Assembly: GCA_026392935.1 (NCBI GenBank)
Contig: JAPLBE010000016.1
Coordinates: forward strand, 1-64,000
Length of the DNA stretch: 64,000 bases
DNA from: Actinomycetota bacterium
Lineage (GTDB): Bacteria; Actinomycetota; Actinomycetes; Nanopelagicales; Nanopelagicaceae
Direction: 5' to 3'
The position numbers and the translations under genes were made by a program. Shown piece after piece: positions 8,787-18,065 of this stretch (the stretch's first letter is position 1; each line of letters begins with the position of its first letter). The notes below the pieces were generated by a model, which saw only the letters and a list, made by a program, of their open reading frames with translations, had not been told where the DNA came from and did not search any database.

Positions 8787-9992
8787 ATGAAAGTTTCAGT
8801 AATTGGGCAAGGCTACGTAGGGCTCACCATATCTGCATTTGCCGGTGAGTTCTATGAAGTCATCGGGTTTGATAACAATCAGAAAATTGTTGATCAGCTC
8901 AACCAGGGTGTTTCGCATATTGAGGGCGTTGAGAGTGCGCTTCTAAAGAAGTGGATTAAGGCCGGAAATTATCGCGCAACGACAAACGGTTCGGATATTT
9001 CGGACTCAGATATAGTAGTAATTGCAGTACCAACGCCCCTAACAAAAGATAGAAAACCAGATCTGACTTTTATTGATGCTGCATGCAAGACTGTTGGGGA
9101 GAATTTAAACCAGTCGGCACTCATTATTAATGAATCTACTTCGTTCCCAGGAACAATAAGGGATTACATCAAGCCTGCAATTGAAAAGTATTCGGGTGGG
9201 AAATTCGAGCACCTCTATGCAATTTCACCCGAGAGAGTTGATCCAGGCCGCGGGGATTACAACCAGAAAAATACTCCACGTTTGTACGCAGGTTTAACTC
9301 CTGGGGCATCAGCGAAAACAAAAGAGTTCTACTCAAAATTCTGTGATCAGCTCGTAGAAGTTTCATCTCCAGAGGTGGCAGAAGCGGCAAAGTTATTTGA
9401 AAATACTTTTAGACAGGTAAATATTGCTCTAGTAAATGAGTTCGCCCAGATTGCTAATGCGTTGGGAATCAGCGTCTATGAGACCCTGGATGCCGCAAAT
9501 ACAAAGCCATATGGGTTTATGAAATTTACGCCAAGTGCTGGAGTAGGTGGTCACTGCATTCCGGTGGATCCAACCTACTTGGCCGCCGTAGCTGAAGAAC
9601 GCGGAGTGCCCGCAACATTCATTAAGAGGGCGAATGAAGTTAACTTAGAGATGTCCAAATATGTGGTTGATCGCGTGCAGGCTGACAACGGTGGAACGCT
9701 GCAAGGAAAGAGCGTTCTAGTTGTTGGCGTTGCGTATAAACCAAATGTGGCTGATGTGCGTGAGACCGCGGCAGAGCTTGTGATTGAGCACTTACGCGCA
9801 AGAGGCGCGGTTGTCTCTTGGCACGATGATGTTGTTGGCATTTGGCACGGAGAGAAATCTGCAGATCTATCTGGTGCTGATATTTCAGTGGTGATTACAA
9901 AGCATGATGTAGTTGACGCGAAGGCAATCATGGCAAGTGCGCCATATGTATTTGACACAACAGGGAAATTGCCTCAGGCACACGGCCTGTAA
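8787..9992 (+). CDS. UDP-glucose/GDP-mannose dehydrogenase family nucleotide-sugar dehydrogenase
   Basis: The 401-residue protein has the N-terminal NAD fold (VIGQGYVGLTIS), the central segment LFENTFRQVNIALVNE, the catalytic-cysteine motif GVGGHCIPVDP (Cys about residue 257), and a C-terminal UDP-binding domain beginning VLVVGVAYKPNVADVRE. These enzymes oxidise C6 of a nucleotide sugar in two NAD-dependent steps to a uronic acid. The motif pattern is closer to WecC/UDP-HexNAc dehydrogenases than to Ugd, but the substrate is uncertain. Its ATG directly abuts the stop of the ligase-like gene, indicating one operon. Confidence 0.88.
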   Translation: MKVSVIGQGYVGLTISAFAGEFYEVIGFDNNQKIVDQLNQGVSHIEGVESALLKKWIKAGNYRATTNGSDISDSDIVVIAVPTPLTKDRKPDLTFIDAACKTVGENLNQSALIINESTSFPGTIRDYIKPAIEKYSGGKFEHLYAISPERVDPGRGDYNQKNTPRLYAGLTPGASAKTKEFYSKFCDQLVEVSSPEVAEAAKLFENTFRQVNIALVNEFAQIANALGISVYETLDAANTKPYGFMKFTPSAGVGGHCIPVDPTYLAAVAEERGVPATFIKRANEVNLEMSKYVVDRVQADNGGTLQGKSVLVVGVAYKPNVADVRETAAELVIEHLRARGAVVSWHDDVVGIWHGEKSADLSGADISVVITKHDVVDAKAIMASAPYVFDTTGKLPQAHGL

Positions 9993-9995
9993 TTC

Positions 9996-10949
9996 TTAAT
10001 TTTCTAAGCTTGCTGCAACGCTATCGATAATTGAATCGAGAGTGTGAGTTGGTTGCCAGCCAATCGTTTTTTTAATCTTGGTAATGTCAGGAACTCTTCT
10101 TTGCATATCTTCAAAACCGGCAGGGTAGGCCTCGGTATAAGGGATGTGTTTGATTTCTGATGTTGATTGCGCGCGCTCAATAATCTTTACTGCGAGCTCT
10201 TTAATTGTTATCTCGCCCGCACCGCCGACATTGAAGTAATCACCGATTGTCGAATCTGTATTTGCAAGAGTTAACACAGCACGGATGGCGTCTTCGACAT
10301 GGCAGAAGACGCGAGATTGGCTACCGTCGTCGTAGATGATGATGTCTTCGTTGTTGAGAGCGGCTTGGATAAAGCGAGGGACGACCATTCCGTATTGGCC
10401 AGTTTGGCGTGGGCCGACGGTGTTGAAGAAGCGAACGGTGGTTACTTTGAGGCCGTGGGTTTTGTGGAGAGTGTGGGCGACTGCTTCTTCTAAGGCTTTT
10501 GCATCTGAGTAGGTCCAGCGAATTTTTTGTGGGGCACCAACTACGCGATCTGATTCTTCGTGAAGTGGTTGGTTTGGGTTCTTGCCGTAGATCTCTGAAG
10601 TAGAGGCAATAATTAAACGCTTGTTGTGTTTGGTGGCTGCGTTAAGAACTACTTCAGAACCGTTGAAGTTGCGGTCGATGGATTCGATTGTGTGTTCCAT
10701 GATGTTTTTAACGCCAAGAGCTGCGGCCATATGAAAGACGATGTCGGCTTCTTGTACGAGTTTGTTGACTAGCTCTGCATCGCGGATGTCGCCGTTGTGA
10801 ACGGTGATTTTTCCTTCAAGGTGGGCAATGTTCTTCTGTGATCCCGTGCTCATGTTGTCCAGGATTGTGACGGCATCCCCACGGGCGATTAGGGCATCGG
10901 CTAGGTGAGAGCCGATGAATCCGGCTCCGCCAGTGATGAACGCGCGCAT
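9996..10949 (-). CDS. NAD-dependent epimerase/dehydratase (UDP-sugar SDR)
   Basis: An extended SDR of 317 residues: GGAGFIGSHLADAL at the N-terminus binds NAD, the serine of ASTSEIYG and the Tyr-x3-Lys in WTYSDAKAL form the catalytic set, and FFNTVGPRQ plus SRVFCHVEDAI are typical of UDP-glucose 4-epimerase and UDP-glucuronate decarboxylase relatives. It converges on the nucleotide-sugar dehydrogenase with 3 bases between stops. If that dehydrogenase makes a UDP-uronate, this enzyme could epimerise or decarboxylate it; the precise reaction is not decidable from motifs alone. Confidence 0.85.
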   Translation of the reverse strand: MRAFITGGAGFIGSHLADALIARGDAVTILDNMSTGSQKNIAHLEGKITVHNGDIRDAELVNKLVQEADIVFHMAAALGVKNIMEHTIESIDRNFNGSEVVLNAATKHNKRLIIASTSEIYGKNPNQPLHEESDRVVGAPQKIRWTYSDAKALEEAVAHTLHKTHGLKVTTVRFFNTVGPRQTGQYGMVVPRFIQAALNNEDIIIYDDGSQSRVFCHVEDAIRAVLTLANTDSTIGDYFNVGGAGEITIKELAVKIIERAQSTSEIKHIPYTEAYPAGFEDMQRRVPDITKIKKTIGWQPTHTLDSIIDSVAASLEN

Positions 10950-11026
10950 GGGGTGAGTCTATCTTTCGAGGGTTAGCCTCGGGTTCTTTACAGGTGGTTC
11001 TCAGGTATGTAAGAGATGGTTGGGCC

Positions 11027-12382
11027 ATGAGAAGCGGTGCTGCGACCTTTAGAAAGTATTCATCGGCTGGGGTCGATTGGGCATCGTGGTTTCTGGGTAT
11101 CGGGTTGGGGCTTACTTTGGCGCTGCAGGTTACGACAATGCGACAGAGTGATATCTCATCGGTCTATGCGGTGGTGGCAACTGTTTCGCGGTTAGCGGCG
11201 CTGACTGGAACCTACTTTGCGATTGTTGGCATCTTCTTGGTGGCGCGTATTCCGTGGGTAGAACGCGGAGTTGGGCACGATCGATTGGTGACATGGCATC
11301 GCAAGTTAGGGCCGTGGAGTTTGTATCTCATTGGCGCGCATGTTCTATTTATTTCTTTAAGTTTTGCTGGGCAAGATCAAGTGATGCTTATTGTCGAGCT
11401 GTGGCGGATGCTTACCACCTTCGACTGGATGTGGTTTGCACTCCTTGGTTTTGTATTGATGATTATGGCGGGAGTTACTTCGTATAAGAAAGCTCGCGCC
11501 AAGATGAGTTATGAGACGTGGTGGATTATTCATATCTACACCTACATAGCAATCGCTGCTTCATTTATGCACCAGGTACTTAATGGTCAGATGTTTGTAA
11601 ATCATCCACTCAATCGTCTTTTCTGGACTGCGCTCTACGTTTTGATGGCAGCTGCGATTATTGTCTATCGATTTGGAATTCCGTTGGTGCGCTCGCTTCG
11701 ACATAACTTAGTTGTTGAAAAAGTTGTAATTGAAGGACCTGGGATTGTCTCGATCATCATGAAGGGTCGCAAACTTCATTCGTTGGCGGCAGAAGGCGGA
11801 CAGTTCTTCAGCTGGCGTTTTCTTACCCGTGGCCATGCGCTGATGTCGCATCCATATTCATTATCTGCAGCTCCTACAGAGCATTACTTACGAATTACCG
11901 TTAAGGATCTAGGTGACCACTCTCGCTCAGTTGCGTATTTAAAGAAGGGCACAAGAGTCTTTGTTGAAGGGCCATATGGTGCATTTACAGCAGGGCGCGC
12001 AACAACAAAGCACATAGTTTTAGTAGGTGGTGGCGTGGGAATTACTCCGGTGCGCGCACTGCTTGATGAGTTTAAGAACGGTGTAGAAATTGATCTTTTG
12101 TATCGCGCATCGCGGGAAGAAGATTTAGTACTTCGTGACGAGCTTGATTATTTAGCTGCACACTCTAGCGGCACAATCCGTGTGCATTATTTGGTGGGCT
12201 CACGTAGAGAACATCCAATGGATGCAAAAGCGTTGAAGAAATTAGTGCCGCGGATCTCTGACTCAGATATCTATATCTGTGGCCCTGGTCCCCTTGTAGA
12301 GACCGTTAAAGAGGCTGCAGAAGACCTTGGTGTGCCTAAGAATCGTTTCCACGAAGAAGCCTTTGCTTTCCACTCAGAGTAA
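11027..12382 (+). CDS. Ferric-reductase-like flavocytochrome oxidoreductase
   Basis: I prefer the ATG at 11027 over a GTG at 10994 because the latter sits close to the divergent gene and adds non-conserved residues. The N-terminal half (about residues 20-215) has six hydrophobic segments with histidines in TWHRKLG, GAHVLF and SFMHQV, as in the ferric reductase/NOX transmembrane domain that binds two haems. The C-terminal half has an FAD site (HPYSLSAAP), an NAD(P) site (GGGVGITPVRALL) and a terminal ICGPGPLV. It passes electrons from NAD(P)H across the membrane. The following FMN-binding protein and ApbE transferase are likely partners. Confidence 0.87.
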   Translation: MRSGAATFRKYSSAGVDWASWFLGIGLGLTLALQVTTMRQSDISSVYAVVATVSRLAALTGTYFAIVGIFLVARIPWVERGVGHDRLVTWHRKLGPWSLYLIGAHVLFISLSFAGQDQVMLIVELWRMLTTFDWMWFALLGFVLMIMAGVTSYKKARAKMSYETWWIIHIYTYIAIAASFMHQVLNGQMFVNHPLNRLFWTALYVLMAAAIIVYRFGIPLVRSLRHNLVVEKVVIEGPGIVSIIMKGRKLHSLAAEGGQFFSWRFLTRGHALMSHPYSLSAAPTEHYLRITVKDLGDHSRSVAYLKKGTRVFVEGPYGAFTAGRATTKHIVLVGGGVGITPVRALLDEFKNGVEIDLLYRASREEDLVLRDELDYLAAHSSGTIRVHYLVGSRREHPMDAKALKKLVPRISDSDIYICGPGPLVETVKEAAEDLGVPKNRFHEEAFAFHSE

Positions 12383-12447
12383 AGATTCGTAGCTATGGCG
12401 CAGATGGACCTCAGTGACTTCTCAGGTTGACGCGAGATAGTTCGAAA

Positions 12448-12969
12448 ATGAAACGCGCACTGTTAGTTGCAGGAGGCACCTTAGGCGGCCTTGGGGCTGT
12501 CTTAGCAATCACTCCGCCACAGATTACTTCAACAAGTTCTGTTGGAACTTTGCCAAGTGCGAATCCGGCAGCGCCAGCGCCAAGTGCTGTCGCAACAAAG
12601 AATGCAACGCCAACACAGAAAGCAACTGCTAAAGCGACTGCACAAGCAACGCAAAGTGTGGCCCCTGCACAGACTCAGGCAAGTACATCCTCAAATATTT
12701 CAGGAACATTTACTGGCAACGCGGTTGATGTCGGTTACGGAAATGTGCAAGTAAAGATCACGGTTTCAAATGGCAAGATTACTGATGCGCAAGCAGTGCA
12801 GGCGCCGAGCGGGCGAAATGATCGTTATACAAATATGTCTGTACCAGTACTTCGCCAGCGCACATTGGCTGCGCAGAGTGCAAATATCAATGGCGTATCT
12901 GGAGCTTCTTACACATCTTATGGTTGGTACACATCGCTTACAAGCGCGCTTAAGCAAGCCGGATTGTAA
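12448..12969 (+). CDS. Exported FMN-binding domain protein
   Basis: The ATG at 12448 gives a start followed by a signal or anchor segment (ALLVAGGTLGGLGAVLA). A Pro/Ala/Thr/Gln-rich linker of about 60 residues leads to an FMN-binding domain (about residues 90-173). The motif SGASYTS near residue 152 matches the site where FMN is joined covalently to Ser/Thr by ApbE, and the next gene encodes an ApbE enzyme. The protein is therefore a good candidate for an extracytoplasmic flavoprotein receiving electrons from the preceding flavocytochrome. Confidence 0.85.
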   Translation: MKRALLVAGGTLGGLGAVLAITPPQITSTSSVGTLPSANPAAPAPSAVATKNATPTQKATAKATAQATQSVAPAQTQASTSSNISGTFTGNAVDVGYGNVQVKITVSNGKITDAQAVQAPSGRNDRYTNMSVPVLRQRTLAAQSANINGVSGASYTSYGWYTSLTSALKQAGL

Positions 12970-12978
12970 GTTTCTTTC

Positions 12979-13758
12979 GTGGTTCGCGAACAATATGAGA
13001 TAGAAGTATGGGGAACCATTCTCTATATCGCTGCGATTTCTACGGCGCTAGATAAGTCTGCAATTGATAGCGCAATTGAAGATGTAAAGAATTTTGTATT
13101 CGAAGTCGATGAAGTTTTCTCGACCTATAAGTCTGAATCGGTAATCTCCAAACTTCGTCGAAATGAGATTGAAATCGGCGGGTGCAGTGACGATGTGATT
13201 GAAGTCTGGAACGCGTGTGGCTTTGCACAAGAGTTATCTGATGGCGCATTTAATCCATGGGCCGTTGATGGGGGATTTGATCCATCAGGATATGTAAAAG
13301 GATGGGCCGCAGATCGCGTTGCAGATATGTTGGTTGCTGCCGGAATAGAACACGTGCAAGTAAATGCGGCCGGTGATTTAACGTTGCGCGGTGGCTTCTT
13401 AACACCCGAAGGGGTGCATGAACCGTGGAAAATTGGCGTGGTGAATCCAGATAATCGCCAAGAAGTATTGCGAATATTTGAAGTTACCGATGGGGCTATT
13501 GCTACATCTGGAACATATGAACGCGGTGCGCATATTCTCGATCCACATTCTGGGCTGATTGCAATCGGTGCGAAATCAGCAACAGTAATTGGCCCAGATG
13601 GCGGGTTGGCCGATGCAATGGCTACAGCGTTGATGGTCAGTGGCGATGATGGAGCACAGTGGTTTGGGCGGAATGAGTTGCAGGAGTATTCAGCATGGGT
13701 AATCGACCGTAACAATGGCGGAGCATGGGGCGTAGGGCCCTTAATTACGGCAAGATAG
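12979..13758 (+). CDS. FAD:protein FMN transferase (ApbE family)
   Basis: 259 residues starting at GTG 12979. ApbE hallmarks are present: FSTYKSESVISKLRR near the N-terminus, DPSGYVKGWAAD, VNAAGDL (family form NxGG/AGD) and the Mg-binding HILDPHSG. The enzyme moves FMN from FAD onto a Thr/Ser of a target domain; the flavin-binding protein immediately upstream has that target motif. I see no signal peptide, so it may act in the cytoplasm before export of its target or be secreted by an unusual route. It is shorter than many ApbE proteins, as common in actinobacteria. Confidence 0.87.
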   Translation: MVREQYEIEVWGTILYIAAISTALDKSAIDSAIEDVKNFVFEVDEVFSTYKSESVISKLRRNEIEIGGCSDDVIEVWNACGFAQELSDGAFNPWAVDGGFDPSGYVKGWAADRVADMLVAAGIEHVQVNAAGDLTLRGGFLTPEGVHEPWKIGVVNPDNRQEVLRIFEVTDGAIATSGTYERGAHILDPHSGLIAIGAKSATVIGPDGGLADAMATALMVSGDDGAQWFGRNELQEYSAWVIDRNNGGAWGVGPLITAR

Positions 13759-13809
13759 GCGCGTGGCTGAGACGACGGGTGGATTTACTAGCGAAGGTTT
13801 AACACGGCC

Positions 13810-14718
13810 ATGAGCATCTGGGTCTGCGGTGAAGTACTTATCGATTTGATTCCTAGTGCAGATGGTGTGCGAGTTCCACATGTTGGCGGGGGCCCTGCAA
13901 ATACTGCAAAGGCACTCGCGCGCTTAGGTCATGATGTTCACTTTATTGATGGAATTTCAACTGACGAATACGGTGTTGCTGCGCGCAAAGAGTTACTTGA
14001 TGATGAAGTAACTCTTGATTTGGCGCTGATAAGTGATAAGCCAACGTGTTTGGCGATTATTTCACTGGATGCAAACGGCAGTGCATCGTATGAATTTAAG
14101 ATTGATGGAACGGCCACCTTTGATTTCAATTTGAATTGGTTGCCAGATCCATCTCGATATAAGCCGCAGGTGCTACATATCGGAACCCTTGTCACAGTAA
14201 TTCAGCCGGGTGCTGATGTTTTATATGACTGGGCAATGCAGGTGGCAGAGTTCGCACCAATTGTTTTTGATCCAAATATTCGCCCATCAGTCATGGGAGA
14301 TCATGATCTTTATGAAGCTGCTGTAGAAAAATGGGCAGCACTTTCTTCTGTCATCAAAGTAAGTGATGACGATATGGAATGGCTATATCCAGGTCAGAAC
14401 TATGCAGATGTTGCTAAGCGATGGATTAATGACGGTGCTGCGCTAGTAGTTGTCACTCGCGGATTACACGGCATTATTGGGTTTACTGCAGATGGTGCGG
14501 TTGAAGTAGATGGTGCGAAAATAACTGTGGCAGACACTGTTGGCGCAGGCGATACAGTGGGTGCAATCATTGTTGAAGCGATGGTTGAAAAAGGAATTTT
14601 GGCACTTACCGGCGATGAATTAAAGGCAACTCTGCACCGCGCAGCTGTTGCTGCTGGAATTACATGTTCTCGTAAAGGTGCACAGCCACCGTATAAGCAC
14701 GAACTCAAAAACGTTTAG
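13810..14718 (+). CDS. PfkB-family sugar kinase (fructokinase-like)
   Basis: A 302-residue ribokinase-fold kinase. It begins CGEVLIDLIP, carries the substrate glycines HVGGGPANTAKALARLG (about residues 25-41), and has the PfkB signature 2 with the catalytic Asp in DTVGAGDTVGA (about residues 238-248; phenylalanine-asparagine of the usual GAGDTFNA is replaced). It phosphorylates a sugar, probably fructose by overall similarity. It is followed 12 bases later by an aldose-1-epimerase-like gene, consistent with sugar use. Confidence 0.85.
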   Translation: MSIWVCGEVLIDLIPSADGVRVPHVGGGPANTAKALARLGHDVHFIDGISTDEYGVAARKELLDDEVTLDLALISDKPTCLAIISLDANGSASYEFKIDGTATFDFNLNWLPDPSRYKPQVLHIGTLVTVIQPGADVLYDWAMQVAEFAPIVFDPNIRPSVMGDHDLYEAAVEKWAALSSVIKVSDDDMEWLYPGQNYADVAKRWINDGAALVVVTRGLHGIIGFTADGAVEVDGAKITVADTVGAGDTVGAIIVEAMVEKGILALTGDELKATLHRAAVAAGITCSRKGAQPPYKHELKNV

Positions 14719-14730
14719 AGAAGAGCAGTA

Positions 14731-15495
14731 ATGCAATTTATTGATGATGCAGAATTTCAAGTTGCGATCGACCTTGATGGCGGCGGAAAAATCACGTCAA
14801 TCAAATGGCGCGAGATGGAATTTACCGTTCCCTTTCGTGGCAACGTGCTTACCTCTGGTTGGTATCCAATGGCTCCGTGGGCAGGCCGTGTTCGCGATGG
14901 GTTGATTACTTCGGCATCTGGTGTGGAACATCAACTACCTACAAATATTGATCCCCCACATGCGATTCATGGTTTTGGAATTACCTCTTCGTGGCAAGAA
15001 ATTGGTCCAGGACGATCACTTCTGCATTTACCTAAGCCATATCAAGGTGCAACCGTTGAGCAAACAATTGAAGTCTTAGACGATGCAATTCGTTGGTCAC
15101 TTGAATACGATGACAATGGGTGTGATTTACCTTTCTGGATGGGCATGCACCCGTGGTTTGCTCGCGATCTAGACCGTGGTGGATCTGCAGAGATTGAATT
15201 TAGCGCTGAGAAAATGATGAAGCGCGGATCTGATGGATTACCAACTGGCGAAATCATTTCTCCAACACAACCACCTTGGGATGACGCGTTTACTGAAATT
15301 CGTGGGACACCTGCAGTTGTATGGGAAGACGTTGCACGTATTGATATTGAATCCGATGCGCCATGGTGGGTCGTCTACGATGAAGATTCAGATGGAGTCT
15401 GTATCGAGCCACATACTGCGCCGCCCGATGCTGCCAATCTAGGAATAAGTGGTGAGAACTACATAGAGGCACTCTTTGTTTTCTCAGAAGGATAA
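14731..15495 (+). CDS. Aldose 1-epimerase-like protein (GalM superfamily)
   Basis: 254 residues with the beta-sandwich galactose mutarotase pattern: a central NIDPPHAIHGFG (His of the family), WMGMHPWFARDL (second catalytic His), and CIEPHTAPPDA near the C-terminus with the conserved Glu. It interconverts sugar anomers. It lies between the sugar kinase and the aminotransferase with gaps of 12 and 15 bases, so all three are probably co-transcribed. Confidence 0.85.
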   Translation: MQFIDDAEFQVAIDLDGGGKITSIKWREMEFTVPFRGNVLTSGWYPMAPWAGRVRDGLITSASGVEHQLPTNIDPPHAIHGFGITSSWQEIGPGRSLLHLPKPYQGATVEQTIEVLDDAIRWSLEYDDNGCDLPFWMGMHPWFARDLDRGGSAEIEFSAEKMMKRGSDGLPTGEIISPTQPPWDDAFTEIRGTPAVVWEDVARIDIESDAPWWVVYDEDSDGVCIEPHTAPPDAANLGISGENYIEALFVFSEG

Positions 15496-15510
15496 ATAGA
15501 CTTCGCAACT

Positions 15511-16872
15511 ATGAGCACTCAGATAGATCGACAGCACCTTAAAGCACTTCGCGCAAAGGAAGAACAGCGCTTTCTTGATACACATAAGGAATCAGCTGCG
15601 GCCTTTGAGGATTCTAAGAAGGTAATGCACGAAGGTGTTCCGATGTCATGGATGGCTAAGTGGCCGGGTGCGCATCCTGTTTTTGTGAAAGAAGCCAAAG
15701 GTGCACGATTTACTGATCTTGATGGCCATACATACGTAGATTTTTGTTTAGGTGACACGGGCTCCATGACTGGTCACTCACCAGATGCAACGGTTGCGGC
15801 AATTCGTGAACAAGTGGGTAAAGGCATTACTGCAATGTTGCCAACCGTAGATGCAGCAATTGTTTCAGGGCTGCTTAAAGAACGTTATGGATTACCTAAG
15901 TGGCAATTTACAGTTTCGGCAACGGATGCAAACCGTCACGTTATTCGTTACTCAAGAATGATTACTGGCCGCAGCAAGATTGTTGTTATTGATCGCTGCT
16001 ATCACGGCTCCGTAGATGAAACCTTTGCAACCCTTGATGATGCAGGCTTTACGGTAAAGCGTGAGGGAAATATTGGCGCCCCAGTTGATCTCGATGTCAC
16101 TACGCGTGTTGTTGAATTTAATGATTTAGCTGCGATGGAGAAGGCGCTTGCCCAAGGTGATGTTGCTGCGATTTTGATGGAGCCAGCGATGACAAACATC
16201 GGAATCGTTCTGCCACTCGATGGCTATCTGCAGGGCGTGCAGAATCTTGCCAAGAAGTACGGCACATATTTAATTATTGATGAGACCCACACAATTTCTG
16301 TTGGTCCTGGTGGAATGACAAAGGATCTAGGACTTAAGCCAGATTTCCTCACAATTGGTAAAGCACTTGCCGCGGGCATTCCAACTGGAACGTTTGGAAT
16401 GACTCAAGAGATTGCAGATGCAATTAAGAAAATGGTCGAGCTTGAAATCATTGATCTTGGCGGAATCGGTGGAACTCTTGCGGGTAACGCACTTTCACTC
16501 GCTGCTATGAAGGCAACGTTGACCGATGTTCTGACACCTAAGAATTTTGAAAAGATGATTGCACTCGGTAATCGTTGGTGCGATGGAATTGATGCGGCTA
16601 TTAAGGAATTTGATCTCGATTGGCACTGCAATCGCTTGGGTGCACGTGGTGAATACATTTTCAAGGGCACAGCACCGATTACAGGTAAGCAGGCGGCTGA
16701 ATCAGGTGACTTCGAACTTGAGCGGTACATTCATTTGCGACTGCTGAATGATGGTTATTTGATTACGCCGTTTCACAACATGGCGCTGATGTGTCCTGAT
16801 ACCAGTGAAGCAGATGTAGATGGCCACACAGCAGCGTTTAGAACCATGTGTGCCGAACTAGTTAAAGCCTAG
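15511..16872 (+). CDS. Class III aminotransferase (glutamate-1-semialdehyde aminomutase-like)
   Basis: 453 residues, PLP fold type I. The PLP-binding aspartate is in LIIDETHTI (about residue 255) and the Schiff-base lysine in LTIGKALAAGIPTG (about residue 283). GHSPDATVAAI and CYHGSVDE are typical of the family. It resembles GSA aminomutase but sits beside sugar-use genes rather than haem genes, so the substrate is not clear. Its last 15 bases overlap the convergent GNAT gene. Confidence 0.82.
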   Translation: MSTQIDRQHLKALRAKEEQRFLDTHKESAAAFEDSKKVMHEGVPMSWMAKWPGAHPVFVKEAKGARFTDLDGHTYVDFCLGDTGSMTGHSPDATVAAIREQVGKGITAMLPTVDAAIVSGLLKERYGLPKWQFTVSATDANRHVIRYSRMITGRSKIVVIDRCYHGSVDETFATLDDAGFTVKREGNIGAPVDLDVTTRVVEFNDLAAMEKALAQGDVAAILMEPAMTNIGIVLPLDGYLQGVQNLAKKYGTYLIIDETHTISVGPGGMTKDLGLKPDFLTIGKALAAGIPTGTFGMTQEIADAIKKMVELEIIDLGGIGGTLAGNALSLAAMKATLTDVLTPKNFEKMIALGNRWCDGIDAAIKEFDLDWHCNRLGARGEYIFKGTAPITGKQAAESGDFELERYIHLRLLNDGYLITPFHNMALMCPDTSEADVDGHTAAFRTMCAELVKA

Positions 16873-17331
16873 GGTTGTATACAAACCTTTACCTGCTTCA
16901 TTATCTTCATCTACGTACAACATCGCTTGCTTAATGCCTTTTTCTTTGAGGTAGATCAAACCTTCTATACAGACTGCCTTGCCGATACCTTTGCCTGATT
17001 CCGCTGGATCTACACCGATTACATAGAGCTCGCCAGTGGGGTCTTGGTTAACAAAGTCGCGGTGAATCTTTGTCCAGCAAAAACCAACAATCTTCTCTTT
17101 GTGTACGCATAAGAAAAATCCTGCCGGATCAAACCACGGTTCTTGCATTCTGTTCTCTAAATCGGCCATCGCCCAATTACCTTGGTCGGGGTGTTTGGTA
17201 AAGATGAGGTTGTTTAGTTCAAGCCAGGCTTCCGAGTGAATTTCAGGATCAAAGGTGATGAATTGATAGTTGTGCGGAATATGAGCGATAGGTGCTTCAA
17301 GTGAACGATAGAGCTTAAGAATGTGGCGCAT
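16858..17331 (-). CDS. MshD-like mycothiol synthase, C-terminal GNAT domain only
   Basis: 157 residues that match the catalytic C-terminal domain of mycothiol synthase: FTKHPDQGNW, EPWFDPAGFFL, GFCWTKIH, GELYVIGVDPAESGKGIG (acetyl-CoA loop) and LYVDEDNEAGKGLY. Known MshD proteins are about 300 residues with two tandem GNAT domains. Here the N-terminal domain is absent and the end stops right after LGF. The upstream neighbour is glnR, 3 bases away, so no missing half lies there; the recalled glnR-mshD adjacency in mycobacteria supports the assignment. It should acetylate Cys-GlcN-inositol to give mycothiol if still active. Confidence 0.75.
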   Translation of the reverse strand: MRHILKLYRSLEAPIAHIPHNYQFITFDPEIHSEAWLELNNLIFTKHPDQGNWAMADLENRMQEPWFDPAGFFLCVHKEKIVGFCWTKIHRDFVNQDPTGELYVIGVDPAESGKGIGKAVCIEGLIYLKEKGIKQAMLYVDEDNEAGKGLYTTLGFN

Positions 17332-17334
17332 GAG

Positions 17335-18048
17335 TTAAACGAGTTCGGAAACTGATGATTCCCTGCCACCGGTTTGAACTGTGAAGCGATAACCAACGTT
17401 GCGCACTGTGCCGATGATTGATTCAAACTCAGGACCAAGTTTTGAGCGAAGGCGACGAATATGAACATCTACTGTGCGAGTACCGCCGAAGTAGTCATAG
17501 CCCCAGATTTCTTGCAGCAACTGTGCGCGAGTAAATACGCGGCCTGGGTGTTGCGCAAGGTACTTAAGTAATTCGAACTCTTTAAAAGTTAAATCCAGTG
17601 AAGTGCCTTTGATTTTGGCAGTGTATGTATTCTCATCAATGACAACATCGCCTTGACGAATTTCAGAGGATGTTGGATCTAGTGCTTCAAGGTGCGCAGC
17701 ATGTGCTCCGACTGAAATACGAATACGTGCATCTACTTCGGCAGGACCTGCGGTATCGAGAATGACATCGTTTACTCCCCAGTCTGCAGAGAGTGCGGAT
17801 AATCCACCTTCTGTTGTGATTGCAATGATGGGAGCGCCAACGCCAGTTGTTGCAAGAAGACGAGTAAGTGATTTAGCTGCAGGAAAATCACGACGTGCAT
17901 CGATGAAGACAACATCCATTAGCGGTGAATCGACAAGGACTGATGCTTCAAGTGGCATCACTTTGCAAGTGTGTTGCAGAAGTCCGAGTGCAGGCAGAAC
18001 TTCTGCGCTCGCTCCTTGCGAATTTGTCAGTAGCAACACCTTGGCCAT
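17335..18048 (-). CDS. glnR: GlnR-type nitrogen-response regulator
   Basis: I chose the ATG at 18048, giving 237 residues beginning [12 protein letters not shown], because the longer reading runs through the divergent promoter and gene. The receiver-like domain (1-115) is atypical, as in GlnR, and contains [12 protein letters not shown] and [13 protein letters not shown]. The C-terminal winged helix has [39 protein letters not shown] and [10 protein letters not shown], nearly the actinobacterial GlnR sequence as I remember it. It would control ammonium assimilation and other nitrogen genes. The start is 17 bases from the divergent thioredoxin gene. Confidence 0.9.
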   Translation of the reverse strand: MAKVLLLTNSQGASAEVLPALGLLQHTCKVMPLEASVLVDSPLMDVVFIDARRDFPAAKSLTRLLATTGVGAPIIAITTEGGLSALSADWGVNDVILDTAGPAEVDARIRISVGAHAAHLEALDPTSSEIRQGDVVIDENTYTAKIKGTSLDLTFKEFELLKYLAQHPGRVFTRAQLLQEIWGYDYFGGTRTVDVHIRRLRSKLGPEFESIIGTVRNVGYRFTVQTGGRESSVSELV

Positions 18049-18053
18049 TGTGT

Positions 18054-18060
18054 GAGAATA
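18054..18060. promoter_or_regulatory. Overlapping divergent -10 boxes between glnR and the thioredoxin gene
   Basis: The 17-base gap contains GAGAATA. Read on the minus strand, TATTCT (18055-18060) lies 6 bases before the glnR ATG. Read on the plus strand, GAGAAT (18054-18059) lies 6 bases before the GTG at 18066. Both transcripts could be leaderless and would compete for this site. Confidence 0.45.
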
Positions 18061-18065
18061 CTCTT

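Noticed and set aside
17925-18065. Longer thioredoxin reading from 17925
   Set aside because: It would run back through the glnR coding region and its promoter; the GTG at 18066 gives a normal membrane anchor.
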